DNA of 5,831 bases from Pseudomonadota bacterium (GCA_027623845.1 JAQBUJ010000231.1:1-5831), one strand, 5' to 3'; numbered from the stretch's first letter, positions 1-5,808 are shown. The notes: a model not told the origin generated them from the sequence alone. Made by a program: numbers and translations.

Positions 1-810
1 GAGCTGATGAAGAGCGCCCAGGCCGCCGCCCGCGACCTCGGCGTGCCGTTCCAGATCCACGCCGCCCAGAGCGTCGTCGAGTTCCAGGAGATCACCCGCC
101 GCCACGGCCTGACGCCGATCGAGTTCCTGGATTCCCTCGGCCTGCTCGGCCCCGACCTGATCATCGGCCACGGCATCTTCCTCAACGACCATCCCTGGAT
201 CCACTGGCCGGGCTCGAACGACCTGGCGCTGCTCGCCGACAAGGGCGTCACCGTCGCCCATTGCCCGAACGTCTTCGTCCGCCGCGGCATCGTGCTGAAC
301 CATGTCGACCGCTACCTGAAGTCCGGCGTGAACCTCGGCATGGGCACCGACACCTTTCCCCACAACATGATCGACGAGATGCGCTGGGCGGCGACCTTGG
401 CCCGCGTCATGGCGCGGGACTTCCGCGGCGGCTCGACCGAGCAGGTGTTCACCGCGGCGACATCCGGCGGCGCCAAGGCGTTGAAGCGCGACGACATCGG
501 TCGTCTGGCGGTCGGCGCCAAGGCGGATCTGGTGCTGGTCGATCTGAAGGCGCCATCAATGATGCCGGTGCGCGAACCACTCCGCTCGCTGATTTTCGTT
601 GCCGGCGACCGGGCGGTCCGCGACGTCTTCGTCGATGGCGCGCAAGTCGTGGCCGATGGCAAGGTGATGACCATGGACATGGAAAATGCGCTGGAGGCGC
701 TGCAGGAGGCGCAAGCGCGCTCAATGTCCAGTATACCGGATTTGGATTGGGCCGGGCGCACGGCCGAGGAATTGTCGCCGATGGTCTTCGAGATCCGCGA
801 CGGCGTTTGA
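1..810 (+). CDS. Amidohydrolase, ATZ/TRZ (chlorohydrolase/cytosine deaminase-like) family, 5'-truncated
   Basis: The frame is open from the first base, so the N-terminal part, including the usual first HxH metal motif, lies upstream. Only 269 codons of what is normally a protein of roughly 450 residues are present. The visible part carries the second half of a metal-dependent TIM-barrel amidohydrolase: IHAAQ (His codon 58-60), GHGIF (His 169-171), AHCPN (His 259-261), and GMGTDTFPHN with the metal-binding Asp at 349-351. It ends with the C-terminal beta-sandwich signature GRLAVGAKADLVLVDL. Family members hydrolyse C-N or C-Cl bonds on heterocycles or deaminate nucleobase-like compounds, normally in the cytoplasm. 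The His-x-x-Glu motif reads His-Ala-Ala-Gln here, which may mark a subgroup. A lyase gene follows after 19 bases in the same direction, suggesting a shared operon. The family call is firm; the substrate is unknown. Confidence 0.9.
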   Translation, partial: ELMKSAQAAARDLGVPFQIHAAQSVVEFQEITRRHGLTPIEFLDSLGLLGPDLIIGHGIFLNDHPWIHWPGSNDLALLADKGVTVAHCPNVFVRRGIVLNHVDRYLKSGVNLGMGTDTFPHNMIDEMRWAATLARVMARDFRGGSTEQVFTAATSGGAKALKRDDIGRLAVGAKADLVLVDLKAPSMMPVREPLRSLIFVAGDRAVRDVFVDGAQVVADGKVMTMDMENALEALQEAQARSMSSIPDLDWAGRTAEELSPMVFEIRDGV

Positions 811-829
811 GCATAAGGGAGACCACCTG

Positions 830-1696
830 ATGGCCCGCGTAAAAGATCTGTTTCGTCCAGGAGAGCTGATCGTCGCTCCCGGTGTTTTCGATGGCATCTC
901 GGCCCGCATGGCCGACCCGTTCGGTTTCGACATGCTGTACATGACCGGCTATGGCACCGTCGCCTCGCATCTTGGAATGCCGGATGCCGGCATCGCCAGC
1001 TATACCGACATGGTAGGCCGGGTGAAGGTGATCGGCGATGTGGTGAAGACGCCGTTTATCGCCGACGCCGATACCGGCTATGGCGGGCTGCTCAACGTCC
1101 AGCACACGGTGCGGGGTTATGAAGCCGCCGGCGCCGCCGGCATCCAGATCGAGGATCAGGAGTTTCCAAAGAAATGCGGCCACACACCCGGCCGCAAGGT
1201 GATCCCGCTGGAAGACATGGTGCAGAAGATCCAGGTGGCGGTGGAAACGCGGGATAGTGAGGATTTTTTGATCGTCACCCGCACCGACGCCCGCACCAGC
1301 TATGGCCTCGACGAGGCGCTGCGGCGCGGTGAGGCCTTCGCCAAAGCCGGTGCCGATGTGTTGTTCATCGAGTCGCCGGAATCGGTCGAGGAAATGGAAA
1401 AGATCTGCGCCAGCTTCGACACCCCGCTCTTGGTCAACGTCGTCGACGGCGGCAGCACGCCGGTGCTCTCCAAGCAGGCCTATATCGATCTCGGCTACCA
1501 GATCGCGATCTATCCCGGCACCGGGTTCATGGCGGCGGCGCAGGCCCTGCATTCGGTTTACGGCACCTTGAAAGAAACCGGCGCCACCCTCGATCTTGAG
1601 GTGCCGCTGCGCGATTTCATGACTTTTTCACGCGAGATGGGCTTTCAAGAAGTCTGGGACTTCGACAGCGCCCATCAGCGCGACGCGGCTGAGTAA
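830..1696 (+). CDS. Isocitrate lyase/PEP mutase superfamily C-C lyase (2,3-dimethylmalate lyase or methylisocitrate lyase-like)
   Basis: This is a 288-residue TIM-barrel enzyme of the isocitrate lyase/phosphoenolpyruvate mutase superfamily, about the usual length of the short members. Visible motifs are VAPGVFDG (15-22), the Mg-binding IADADTGYGG (77-86), IEDQ (107-110), the gating-loop motif KKCGH (114-118, catalytic Cys116), TRTDA (150-154), FIESPES (179-185) and NVVDGG (203-208). The Cys in KKCGH is typical of lyases that split 2-hydroxy-dicarboxylates into pyruvate or glyoxylate plus a second acid. PEP mutases and oxaloacetate decarboxylases of this superfamily lack it. The ATG at 830 is preferred because AAGGGAG (815-821) sits 8 bases upstream; earlier in-frame starts fall inside the amidohydrolase gene. 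The exact substrate is not evident; 2,3-dimethylmalate, 2-methylisocitrate or another alkylated malate are the main options. It probably belongs to the same operon as its neighbours. Confidence 0.9.
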   Translation: MARVKDLFRPGELIVAPGVFDGISARMADPFGFDMLYMTGYGTVASHLGMPDAGIASYTDMVGRVKVIGDVVKTPFIADADTGYGGLLNVQHTVRGYEAAGAAGIQIEDQEFPKKCGHTPGRKVIPLEDMVQKIQVAVETRDSEDFLIVTRTDARTSYGLDEALRRGEAFAKAGADVLFIESPESVEEMEKICASFDTPLLVNVVDGGSTPVLSKQAYIDLGYQIAIYPGTGFMAAAQALHSVYGTLKETGATLDLEVPLRDFMTFSREMGFQEVWDFDSAHQRDAAE

Positions 1697-1728
1697 CAGC
1701 CAAGACACTCCCTTGAACGATCTCAACC

Positions 1729-1734
1729 GAAGGA
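1729..1734 (+). promoter_or_regulatory. Ribosome binding site for the GTG-started thioesterase gene
   Basis: GAAGGA lies 6 bases before the GTG at 1741. No better start with a ribosome binding site is visible nearby, so this site fixes the non-ATG start. Confidence 0.7.
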
Positions 1735-1740
1735 TCATCC

Positions 1741-2550
1741 GTGACCGGTTATAGCGAAACATTCCGCGGCGACGTCTCCACCTGGGAGGTTGATTCGACC
1801 GAACATTTCACCGTTGCCTACTATTATGAGAAGTTCGAGGCGGCGACTTGGCGGTTCCTGCGCCAGGCCGGCGTCGACCCGGCGGTAGCCCGGACCACCG
1901 AAGCGCTGACCCATTACAAAGCTGAATTGCGCGGCCGGGATATTTACCGGATCGAAACAGCCCTGATCGATGCCGGCGAGACCCCGACCATCGCCCACAG
2001 ATTGTTCAATGCCGAAACCGGGGGCCTGTGCACAACGATGCAACAGACTCTGAGCGGCGTTGCCTTGACCGGACCGGCGGTGCAGTGGGACGGCGATGCG
2101 CGTGAGGCGCGACCAGTGCCCGGCGACGACGCCGGCTGGGTTCCGGCGCTAAGCGATATCGCCCGACCAAACGAGGCCGACTGGGCCGGCAACTTGTCGA
2201 TGGCCGGCTATATCCATCGGTTTTCGACTGCCAACAGCTTCATCATGTCGGCCTTTGGGATGACGCCGGAATACATGACAAAAAATCGGATCGGGCTTTC
2301 GACTTTCGAATTCCAGCTGATCTTCCATGGCCAGGCCAGGCCCGGCGACATGATCGATGTGGAAAGCTGTATCGCCCAGCTCGGCGGCTCGTCGATGCGT
2401 CTCTATCACCGGATGCGCAACGCCGAGACCGGCGCCGATATCGCCGGCCTCAGCCAATTCGGCGTTCAACTCGATCTTGACGCCCGGCGACCGTCGCGGA
2501 TCGCTGATGATCTACGTGAGCGCGCCCAGGCGTTGCTGGCAACCGGTTGA
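1741..2550 (+). CDS. Double-hotdog acyl-CoA thioesterase family protein
   Basis: The product has 269 residues and two hotdog domains (about 13-112 and 155-248). The first begins with DSTEHFTVAYYYEKFEAATW (18-37), which aligns with the helix motif of 4-hydroxybenzoyl-CoA thioesterase-type enzymes (D-x-x-G-H-x-N-x-x-x-Y). The two halves share an internal echo, HRLFNAETG (86-94) and HRMRNAETG (223-231), consistent with an ancient domain duplication. Enzymes of this type hydrolyse acyl-CoA to free acid and CoA in the cytoplasm. At the position two residues after the motif His, where Asp or Asn is usual, there is Thr24, so catalysis may rely on other residues or the specificity may differ. The GTG start is supported by GAAGGA 6 bases upstream. 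The gene lies 44 bases after the lyase and 13 bases before the dehydrogenase, so co-transcription is likely. The acyl-CoA substrate is unknown. Confidence 0.82.
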   Translation: MTGYSETFRGDVSTWEVDSTEHFTVAYYYEKFEAATWRFLRQAGVDPAVARTTEALTHYKAELRGRDIYRIETALIDAGETPTIAHRLFNAETGGLCTTMQQTLSGVALTGPAVQWDGDAREARPVPGDDAGWVPALSDIARPNEADWAGNLSMAGYIHRFSTANSFIMSAFGMTPEYMTKNRIGLSTFEFQLIFHGQARPGDMIDVESCIAQLGGSSMRLYHRMRNAETGADIAGLSQFGVQLDLDARRPSRIADDLRERAQALLATG

Positions 2551-2563
2551 TCGGAGAAGCTCC

Positions 2564-3601
2564 ATGCGCGCCGCCGTTCTGACCGCCAAGCAATCGATTG
2601 AGACCATGAGCCGTGACGAGCCGGCGCTCGGCCCGACCGGGGTGCGGGTGCGGATCCGCGCCGGCGGCATCTGCGGCTCGGATCTGCATTATTTTCATCA
2701 CTATCGGATGGGTGATTTTCCGGTGCGTGAACCCTTCGTGCTGGGTCACGAGGCCGCCGGAGAGGTGGTCGAGATCGGCGCCGACGTCACCCGAGTCAAA
2801 CTTGGCGACATGGTGACGGTCAACCCGAGCCATCCCTGCGGAACCTGTGAGTTCTGTCTGGCCGGTCGGGCGTTGCTGTGTGACACCATGGTGTTCCTCG
2901 GCAGCTCTCGGAGATTTCCGCACGTCCAGGGCATGTTCGCCGAGACCTACCGGACCGACGAGCGCCAGTGTTTCGTGGTTCCCGGCGATCTTTCGATCAA
3001 CGCCGCCGCTTTCGCCGAACCGCTCTCGGTCGCCTTGCACGCCACTGGAAAAGCCGGCCCGCTGCTGGGCGCCAAAGTGTTGATCTCCGGCTCTGGGCCG
3101 ATCGGCTCGCTGGTGCTGCTGACGGCCAAGCTCGCCGGGGCGGCGTCGGTGACCATGACCGATGTGCTGGACGCGCCGTTGAAGGTGGTCGAGGACATCG
3201 GCGCCGATCGAGTGGTGAACGTGCGGAACGGCGACCAGGGGTTGGCCGACCCGGCGCGCGCCCGAGGTTCCTTCGATGTCGCCTTCGACGCCTCCGGGCA
3301 TCCCGGCGCGGTGCTCAGCGCGATCAGGTATCTTCGCCCCGGCGGCGTCTTTGTACAGATCGGCACCTTCGCCGATCCAATGGTCCCCATCCCCACCGAT
3401 CAGATCATGGTCAAGGAACTGGTGCTCAAAAGTTCGTTCCGCTTCGACAAGGAATTCGCCTGGGCGGTGCGCTACCTCTGCGAGCGGCGCATCGATGTGG
3501 CGCCGCTGCTCTCGCATAAGTTTTCAATGGACGACGCGAATGAGGCCTTTCGCATGGCCAGCGACCGCAGCCAATCGATGAAAGTGCATCTGATTTTTTA
3601 G
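2564..3601 (+). CDS. Zinc-dependent medium-chain dehydrogenase, L-idonate 5-dehydrogenase-like
   Basis: This 345-residue medium-chain dehydrogenase/reductase resembles E. coli IdnD along its whole length. Shared features are GGICGSDLHY (34-43), LGHE (60-63), NPS-x-PCG (87-93), FLGS...FPHVQG (111-123), FAEPL (150-154), SGxGPIG (175-181), SGHP (244-247) and SFRF-x-x-EF (291-298). Likely catalytic zinc ligands are Cys37, His62 and Glu63 or Glu152. Cys92, Cys95, Cys98 and Cys106 form the structural zinc site. Asp200 at the end of the second Rossmann strand suggests NAD+ rather than NADP+. IdnD interconverts L-idonate and 5-ketogluconate; related enzymes act on sorbitol, threonine and other polyols. 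The ATG at 2564 has GGAG (2553-2556) 7 bases upstream; the longer open frame starts inside the thioesterase gene. No other gluconate or idonate gene is in the window, so the physiological substrate may differ. It ends 10 bases from the convergent prenyl synthase gene. Confidence 0.87.
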   Translation: MRAAVLTAKQSIETMSRDEPALGPTGVRVRIRAGGICGSDLHYFHHYRMGDFPVREPFVLGHEAAGEVVEIGADVTRVKLGDMVTVNPSHPCGTCEFCLAGRALLCDTMVFLGSSRRFPHVQGMFAETYRTDERQCFVVPGDLSINAAAFAEPLSVALHATGKAGPLLGAKVLISGSGPIGSLVLLTAKLAGAASVTMTDVLDAPLKVVEDIGADRVVNVRNGDQGLADPARARGSFDVAFDASGHPGAVLSAIRYLRPGGVFVQIGTFADPMVPIPTDQIMVKELVLKSSFRFDKEFAWAVRYLCERRIDVAPLLSHKFSMDDANEAFRMASDRSQSMKVHLIF

Positions 3602-3611
3602 GTCAGCGTGA

Positions 3612-4631
3612 TCAGTACGCCCGCTCGACGCAGAAATCGACGACCTCGGTCAGCGCGTGCTTCGGTTCGCCATCGGGAAAAAGCCCAAGGGCGTCGCGGG
3701 CAATGGCGGCGTAGTGACGGGCCCGAGCGATGGTGTCGTCGAGCGCGCCGTGTTGGCGGATCAAGCCTTGCGCCCGTTCCATGTCGCCATCGTGCTGATC
3801 GAGATCTTCCAGGGTCCGGCGCCAGAAGCTGCGTTCCTCTTCGGTGCCGCGGCGGAACGCCAGGATCACCGGCAGGGTGATCTTGCCCTCGCGAAAATCA
3901 TCGCCAACGGTCTTGCCAAGTTCGGCTTGGTGCGCCGAATAATCCAGCGCGTCATCGATCAATTGGAAGGCGATGCCGAGGTTGGTGCCATAGGCATCGA
4001 GCGCGTCTTCCTCGGCCTTGGGCCGGCTGGCGACCACCGCGCCGATCCGCGTCGCCGCCGCGAACAGCGCCGCTGTTTTCGCCTGGATGACCTCCAGATA
4101 CGCGGTCTCGCCGGTCGCGGTGTCATTCGTGGTGATCAATTGCTGCACCTCGCCCTCGGCGATAACCGCCGATGCGCGAGAGAGAATCTTCAGAACCTGC
4201 AAAGAACCGTCACCGACCATTAGCTCGAAAGATCGGCTGAACAGAAAATCACCAACCAGCACGCTTGCTTGATTGCCCCAGACCGCATTCGCCGATTCCT
4301 GGCCGCGGCGCAGATCGCTCTCATCGACCACATCGTCATGCAACAAGGTCGCGGTATGGATGAATTCCACGCAGGCCGCGAGCCGGACATGCCGGTCACC
4401 GCCATACCCACAGAGCGCGGCGGCGCCCAGGGTCAACATCGGTCGCAACCGTTTACCGCCCGCCGCGATCAGATGACCGGCAAGCTGGGGGATCAGATGA
4501 ACCGGGCTCTGCATATGCTCAAGGATCGTCGCGTTCACCCGATCAAGATCGGCGCGCACCAACCGCAGCAGCGGCTCCAGCGACGCTTTCGGCTCGGCGC
4601 CGTTCTTCTTGAAATCAACTATCGTGGCCAA
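3612..4631 (-). CDS. ispB: Long-chain polyprenyl (octaprenyl/decaprenyl) diphosphate synthase
   Basis: This 339-residue all-alpha trans-prenyltransferase condenses isopentenyl diphosphate onto an allylic diphosphate to make the side chain of ubiquinone. It matches E. coli IspB (323 residues) closely. Motifs: GGKRLRP (58-64), the first aspartate-rich motif in HDDVVDESDLRR (98-109, D99/D100/D103), KTAALF (185-190) and the second aspartate-rich motif DDALD (226-230). The residue five before the first Asp is Ala94 and the stretch EFIHTATLLHDD is the same as in IspB, which fits a long-chain product; decaprenyl is expected if the host is an alphaproteobacterium. The start is assigned to TTG at 4631, because GGAG (4642-4639) lies 7 bases upstream and the protein then begins shortly before the conserved region. 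A longer open frame from TTG at 4697 would run through the predicted promoter and is disfavoured. Convergent with the upstream dehydrogenase and divergent from the DUF2007 gene. Confidence 0.95.
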   Translation of the reverse strand: MATIVDFKKNGAEPKASLEPLLRLVRADLDRVNATILEHMQSPVHLIPQLAGHLIAAGGKRLRPMLTLGAAALCGYGGDRHVRLAACVEFIHTATLLHDDVVDESDLRRGQESANAVWGNQASVLVGDFLFSRSFELMVGDGSLQVLKILSRASAVIAEGEVQQLITTNDTATGETAYLEVIQAKTAALFAAATRIGAVVASRPKAEEDALDAYGTNLGIAFQLIDDALDYSAHQAELGKTVGDDFREGKITLPVILAFRRGTEEERSFWRRTLEDLDQHDGDMERAQGLIRQHGALDDTIARARHYAAIARDALGLFPDGEPKHALTEVVDFCVERAY

Positions 4632-4638
4632 GTCTCTG

Positions 4639-4642
4639 CTCC
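4639..4642 (-). promoter_or_regulatory. Ribosome binding site deciding the TTG start of the prenyl synthase
   Basis: GGAG on the - strand lies 7 bases before TTG at 4631. No ATG occurs in frame upstream, and the upstream TTG at 4697 coincides with a promoter -35 element. Confidence 0.6.
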
Positions 4643-4657
4643 GATCAGCTTGACGGT

Positions 4658-4670
4658 TCCCCAGCGGGGA
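4658..4670. repeat. Short perfect inverted repeat at the predicted transcription start
   Basis: TCCCC (4658-4662) and GGGGA (4666-4670) are inverted copies around AGC. The centre lies at about the predicted transcription start of the - strand prenyl synthase gene (near 4663). It is only 5 bp, so chance is quite possible. Confidence 0.3.
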
Positions 4671-4697
4671 GAATAGGACTGGTTTACCGCCGGTCAA
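4670..4697 (-). promoter_or_regulatory. Predicted sigma-70-type promoter of the prenyl synthase gene
   Basis: On the - strand, TTGACC (4697-4692) is followed after 16 bases by TATTCT (4675-4670), a reasonable match to the housekeeping -35/-10 consensus. The expected transcription start is near 4663, giving a leader of about 32 bases to the TTG start at 4631. The -35 element lies within a palindrome (4683-4710), so this promoter could be regulated. The prediction rests on sequence pattern only. Confidence 0.5.
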
Positions 4698-4710
4698 CCC
4701 CGGCGGGAAA
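4683..4710. repeat. Imperfect palindrome in the divergent intergenic region, possible operator
   Basis: The arms CCGCCGG (4687-4693) and CCGGCGG (4700-4706) are perfect inverted copies around the 6-base centre TCAACC. After one mismatched pair (4686/4707) the symmetry continues for three more pairs, TTT (4683-4685) against AAA (4708-4710). The element covers the -35 box of the prenyl synthase promoter and lies upstream of the DUF2007 gene. It has no T-run on either side, so an intrinsic terminator is unlikely. A protein-binding site is one reading; a chance product of high GC content is another. Confidence 0.45.
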
Positions 4711-4760
4711 TGCGACCGCCCTTGCTATACGCGCATCACGCTGAAATGTCGGATGAGATC

Positions 4761-4979
4761 ATGAAGGAATTGTTGCGCTCCACCGACTTGGTGCACCTGT
4801 CGTTCCTGATCGCGCTGCTGCGCGACGGCGGCATCGAGGCGATTATTCTGGATAATCACATGAGCGTTTTGGAAGGCAGCGGGAACGCCATACCCCGTCG
4901 CCTGGTGGTCAACGTCGAGGATCATGACGCGGCCCAACGGATTTTAGAGGATGCCGGCGAACATCTCACCGCCCCCTGA
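4761..4979 (+). CDS. DUF2007 family small protein
   Basis: This 72-residue protein begins MKELLRSTDLVHLSFLIALL and carries the DUF2007 pattern: an N-terminal strand and helix, then GGIEAIILDNHMS, a central VLEGSGNAIPRRLVV and a C-terminal helix AAQRILEDAGEHL. The family is sometimes labelled putative signal-transducing protein, but no biochemical role is established to my knowledge. The fold resembles a small regulatory alpha/beta domain, and no membrane segment or signal peptide is visible. The ATG at 4761 is chosen because homologues usually begin at this point and GGATGAG (4751-4757) lies just upstream. ATG at 4746 (13 bases upstream of which I see no ribosome binding site) and ATG at 4710 are in-frame alternatives. 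The gene diverges from the prenyl synthase gene and overlaps the following methyltransferase gene by 29 bases, so the two + strand genes are probably co-expressed. Confidence 0.8.
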   Translation: MKELLRSTDLVHLSFLIALLRDGGIEAIILDNHMSVLEGSGNAIPRRLVVNVEDHDAAQRILEDAGEHLTAP

Positions 4980-5745
4980 ACCGGGTTTGACCCGCGATAC
5001 CCTGCTCGACGGGCGGGTCGTGCTTTGGCAACCCGCCGAGGGTTATCGTGCAGCGATCGACCCGGTATTGCTGGCCGCCGCCGTAGAAGCCGGGGCCGGC
5101 GCCAAAGTGCTGGACCTTGGGTGCGGCGCCGGAACCATCGCGCTGTGCCTGTTGGCACGCTGCCCGAAAATCTCGGTTACCGGATTAGAAATTGACGACG
5201 CCCTCGCCGCCTTGGCCCGGCGTAATGCGGCGGAGAACGGCGTCTCTGAAAATTTCCAAACCTATCAAGGATCGGTCGCCGCGCTTGCTGGAGGCTCCCT
5301 GGCCGGCGAGATCGAGGCGTTCAAGATCGAAGCCGGCAGCTTTGATATCGTGGTCAGCAATCCACCTTATCTGGAAGCCGGCCGGGCCAGTCTTTCGCCG
5401 GACCTGGGCAAGCGAACCGCCGATGTCGAGAGCACCGCCGATCTGGAGACCTGGATCGGAGCGGCGTCGCGCGCCCTCAAACCCAAGGGCGCCCTGGCGC
5501 TGATTCACCGGGCCGATCGGCTCGATCATATCCTGGCGCTGCTGCGCGGCCGGTTCGGCGGCATCACCATTCACCCGCTCTGGCCCAAACAAGGCGTGCC
5601 GGCCAAGCGGGTCATCATCCAGGCCCGCAAAGGCATGGCGGCGCCGACCCGACTGGAGCCAGGCACGGTGCTGCATCAAACAGATGGCCCCTATACCGAC
5701 GCTGCGCGTATCGCGTTGAGCGGTGGCGCGTTGAAAGTCGATTAA
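4951..5745 (+). CDS. Class I SAM-dependent methyltransferase, TrmN6/YfiC-like (tRNA1(Val) adenine-37 N6-methyltransferase)
   Basis: This 264-residue protein has a Rossmann-type methyltransferase core. QPAEGYRAAIDPVLLAA (27-43) is the N-terminal signature of the YfiC/TrmN6 group. Motif I is VLDLGCGAG (53-61), the acidic residue after strand 2 is Glu80 in GLEID, and NPPY (137-140) is the catalytic motif of N6-adenine and related amino-methyltransferases. The tail VIIQARKG...PTRLEPGTVLHQ (221-243) is typical of the group. E. coli TrmN6 methylates N6 of A37 in tRNA1(Val), using S-adenosylmethionine in the cytoplasm; the same target here is inferred. The start ATG at 4951 has AGAGG immediately before it, an unusually short spacing, and lies inside the DUF2007 gene, so translation probably depends on coupling. 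TTG at 4987 is an in-frame alternative without a visible ribosome binding site. Confidence 0.87.
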   Translation: MPANISPPPEPGLTRDTLLDGRVVLWQPAEGYRAAIDPVLLAAAVEAGAGAKVLDLGCGAGTIALCLLARCPKISVTGLEIDDALAALARRNAAENGVSENFQTYQGSVAALAGGSLAGEIEAFKIEAGSFDIVVSNPPYLEAGRASLSPDLGKRTADVESTADLETWIGAASRALKPKGALALIHRADRLDHILALLRGRFGGITIHPLWPKQGVPAKRVIIQARKGMAAPTRLEPGTVLHQTDGPYTDAARIALSGGALKVD

Positions 5746-5775
5746 ATAACTTAAAAAAGATTTTTCTTGATTTAT

Positions 5776-5808
5776 ACCAGGGTCACTCCAGAACCCGAAA
5801 GCCCTGGT
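5776..5808. repeat. Inverted repeat ACCAGGG / CCCTGGT
   Basis: ACCAGGG (5776-5782) and CCCTGGT (5802-5808) are perfect inverted copies separated by 19 bases. As RNA they could form a 7-bp stem with a large loop, and an alternative GGGT/ACCC pairing (5780-5783 with 5793-5796) also exists. On the - strand the stem is followed by AT-rich sequence whose nearest T-run begins about 17 bases later, so it is a poor intrinsic terminator. Its role is not known. Confidence 0.4.

Noticed and set aside
449..1552. A 367-codon open frame on the - strand opposite the amidohydrolase and lyase genes
   Set aside because: It crosses two genes with clear family motifs, has low-complexity Arg/Pro/Ala-rich content and shows no recognisable domain; this is a typical antisense shadow in high-GC DNA.
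2450..3517. A 355-codon open frame on the - strand opposite the dehydrogenase gene
   Set aside because: The + strand frame encodes a complete zinc dehydrogenase. The antisense product is rich in His, Arg and Gly with no motif, as expected from the complement of GC-rich codons.
3590..3615. CTGAT (3590-3594) and ATCAG (3611-3615) with a T-run between, in the 10-base gap between convergent genes, considered as a bidirectional terminator
   Set aside because: The stem would be only 5 bp of mixed sequence around a 16-base loop. The T-run lies inside the loop rather than after the stem on either strand.
4650..4677. TTGACG followed after 16 bases by AATAGG on the + strand as a promoter for the DUF2007 gene
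   Set aside because: The -10 matches the consensus at only three of six positions. The pair overlaps the better - strand promoter, so the support is too weak.
4726..4731. TATACG as a -10 element for the DUF2007 gene
   Set aside because: No acceptable -35 sequence lies 15-19 bases upstream (4703-4708 reads GCGGGA), so the promoter of this gene was left unassigned.
5757..5768. AAGA-TTTT-TCTT hairpin after the methyltransferase gene
   Set aside because: A 4-bp AT-rich stem is too weak for an intrinsic terminator; the symmetry follows from the A-run and T-run.
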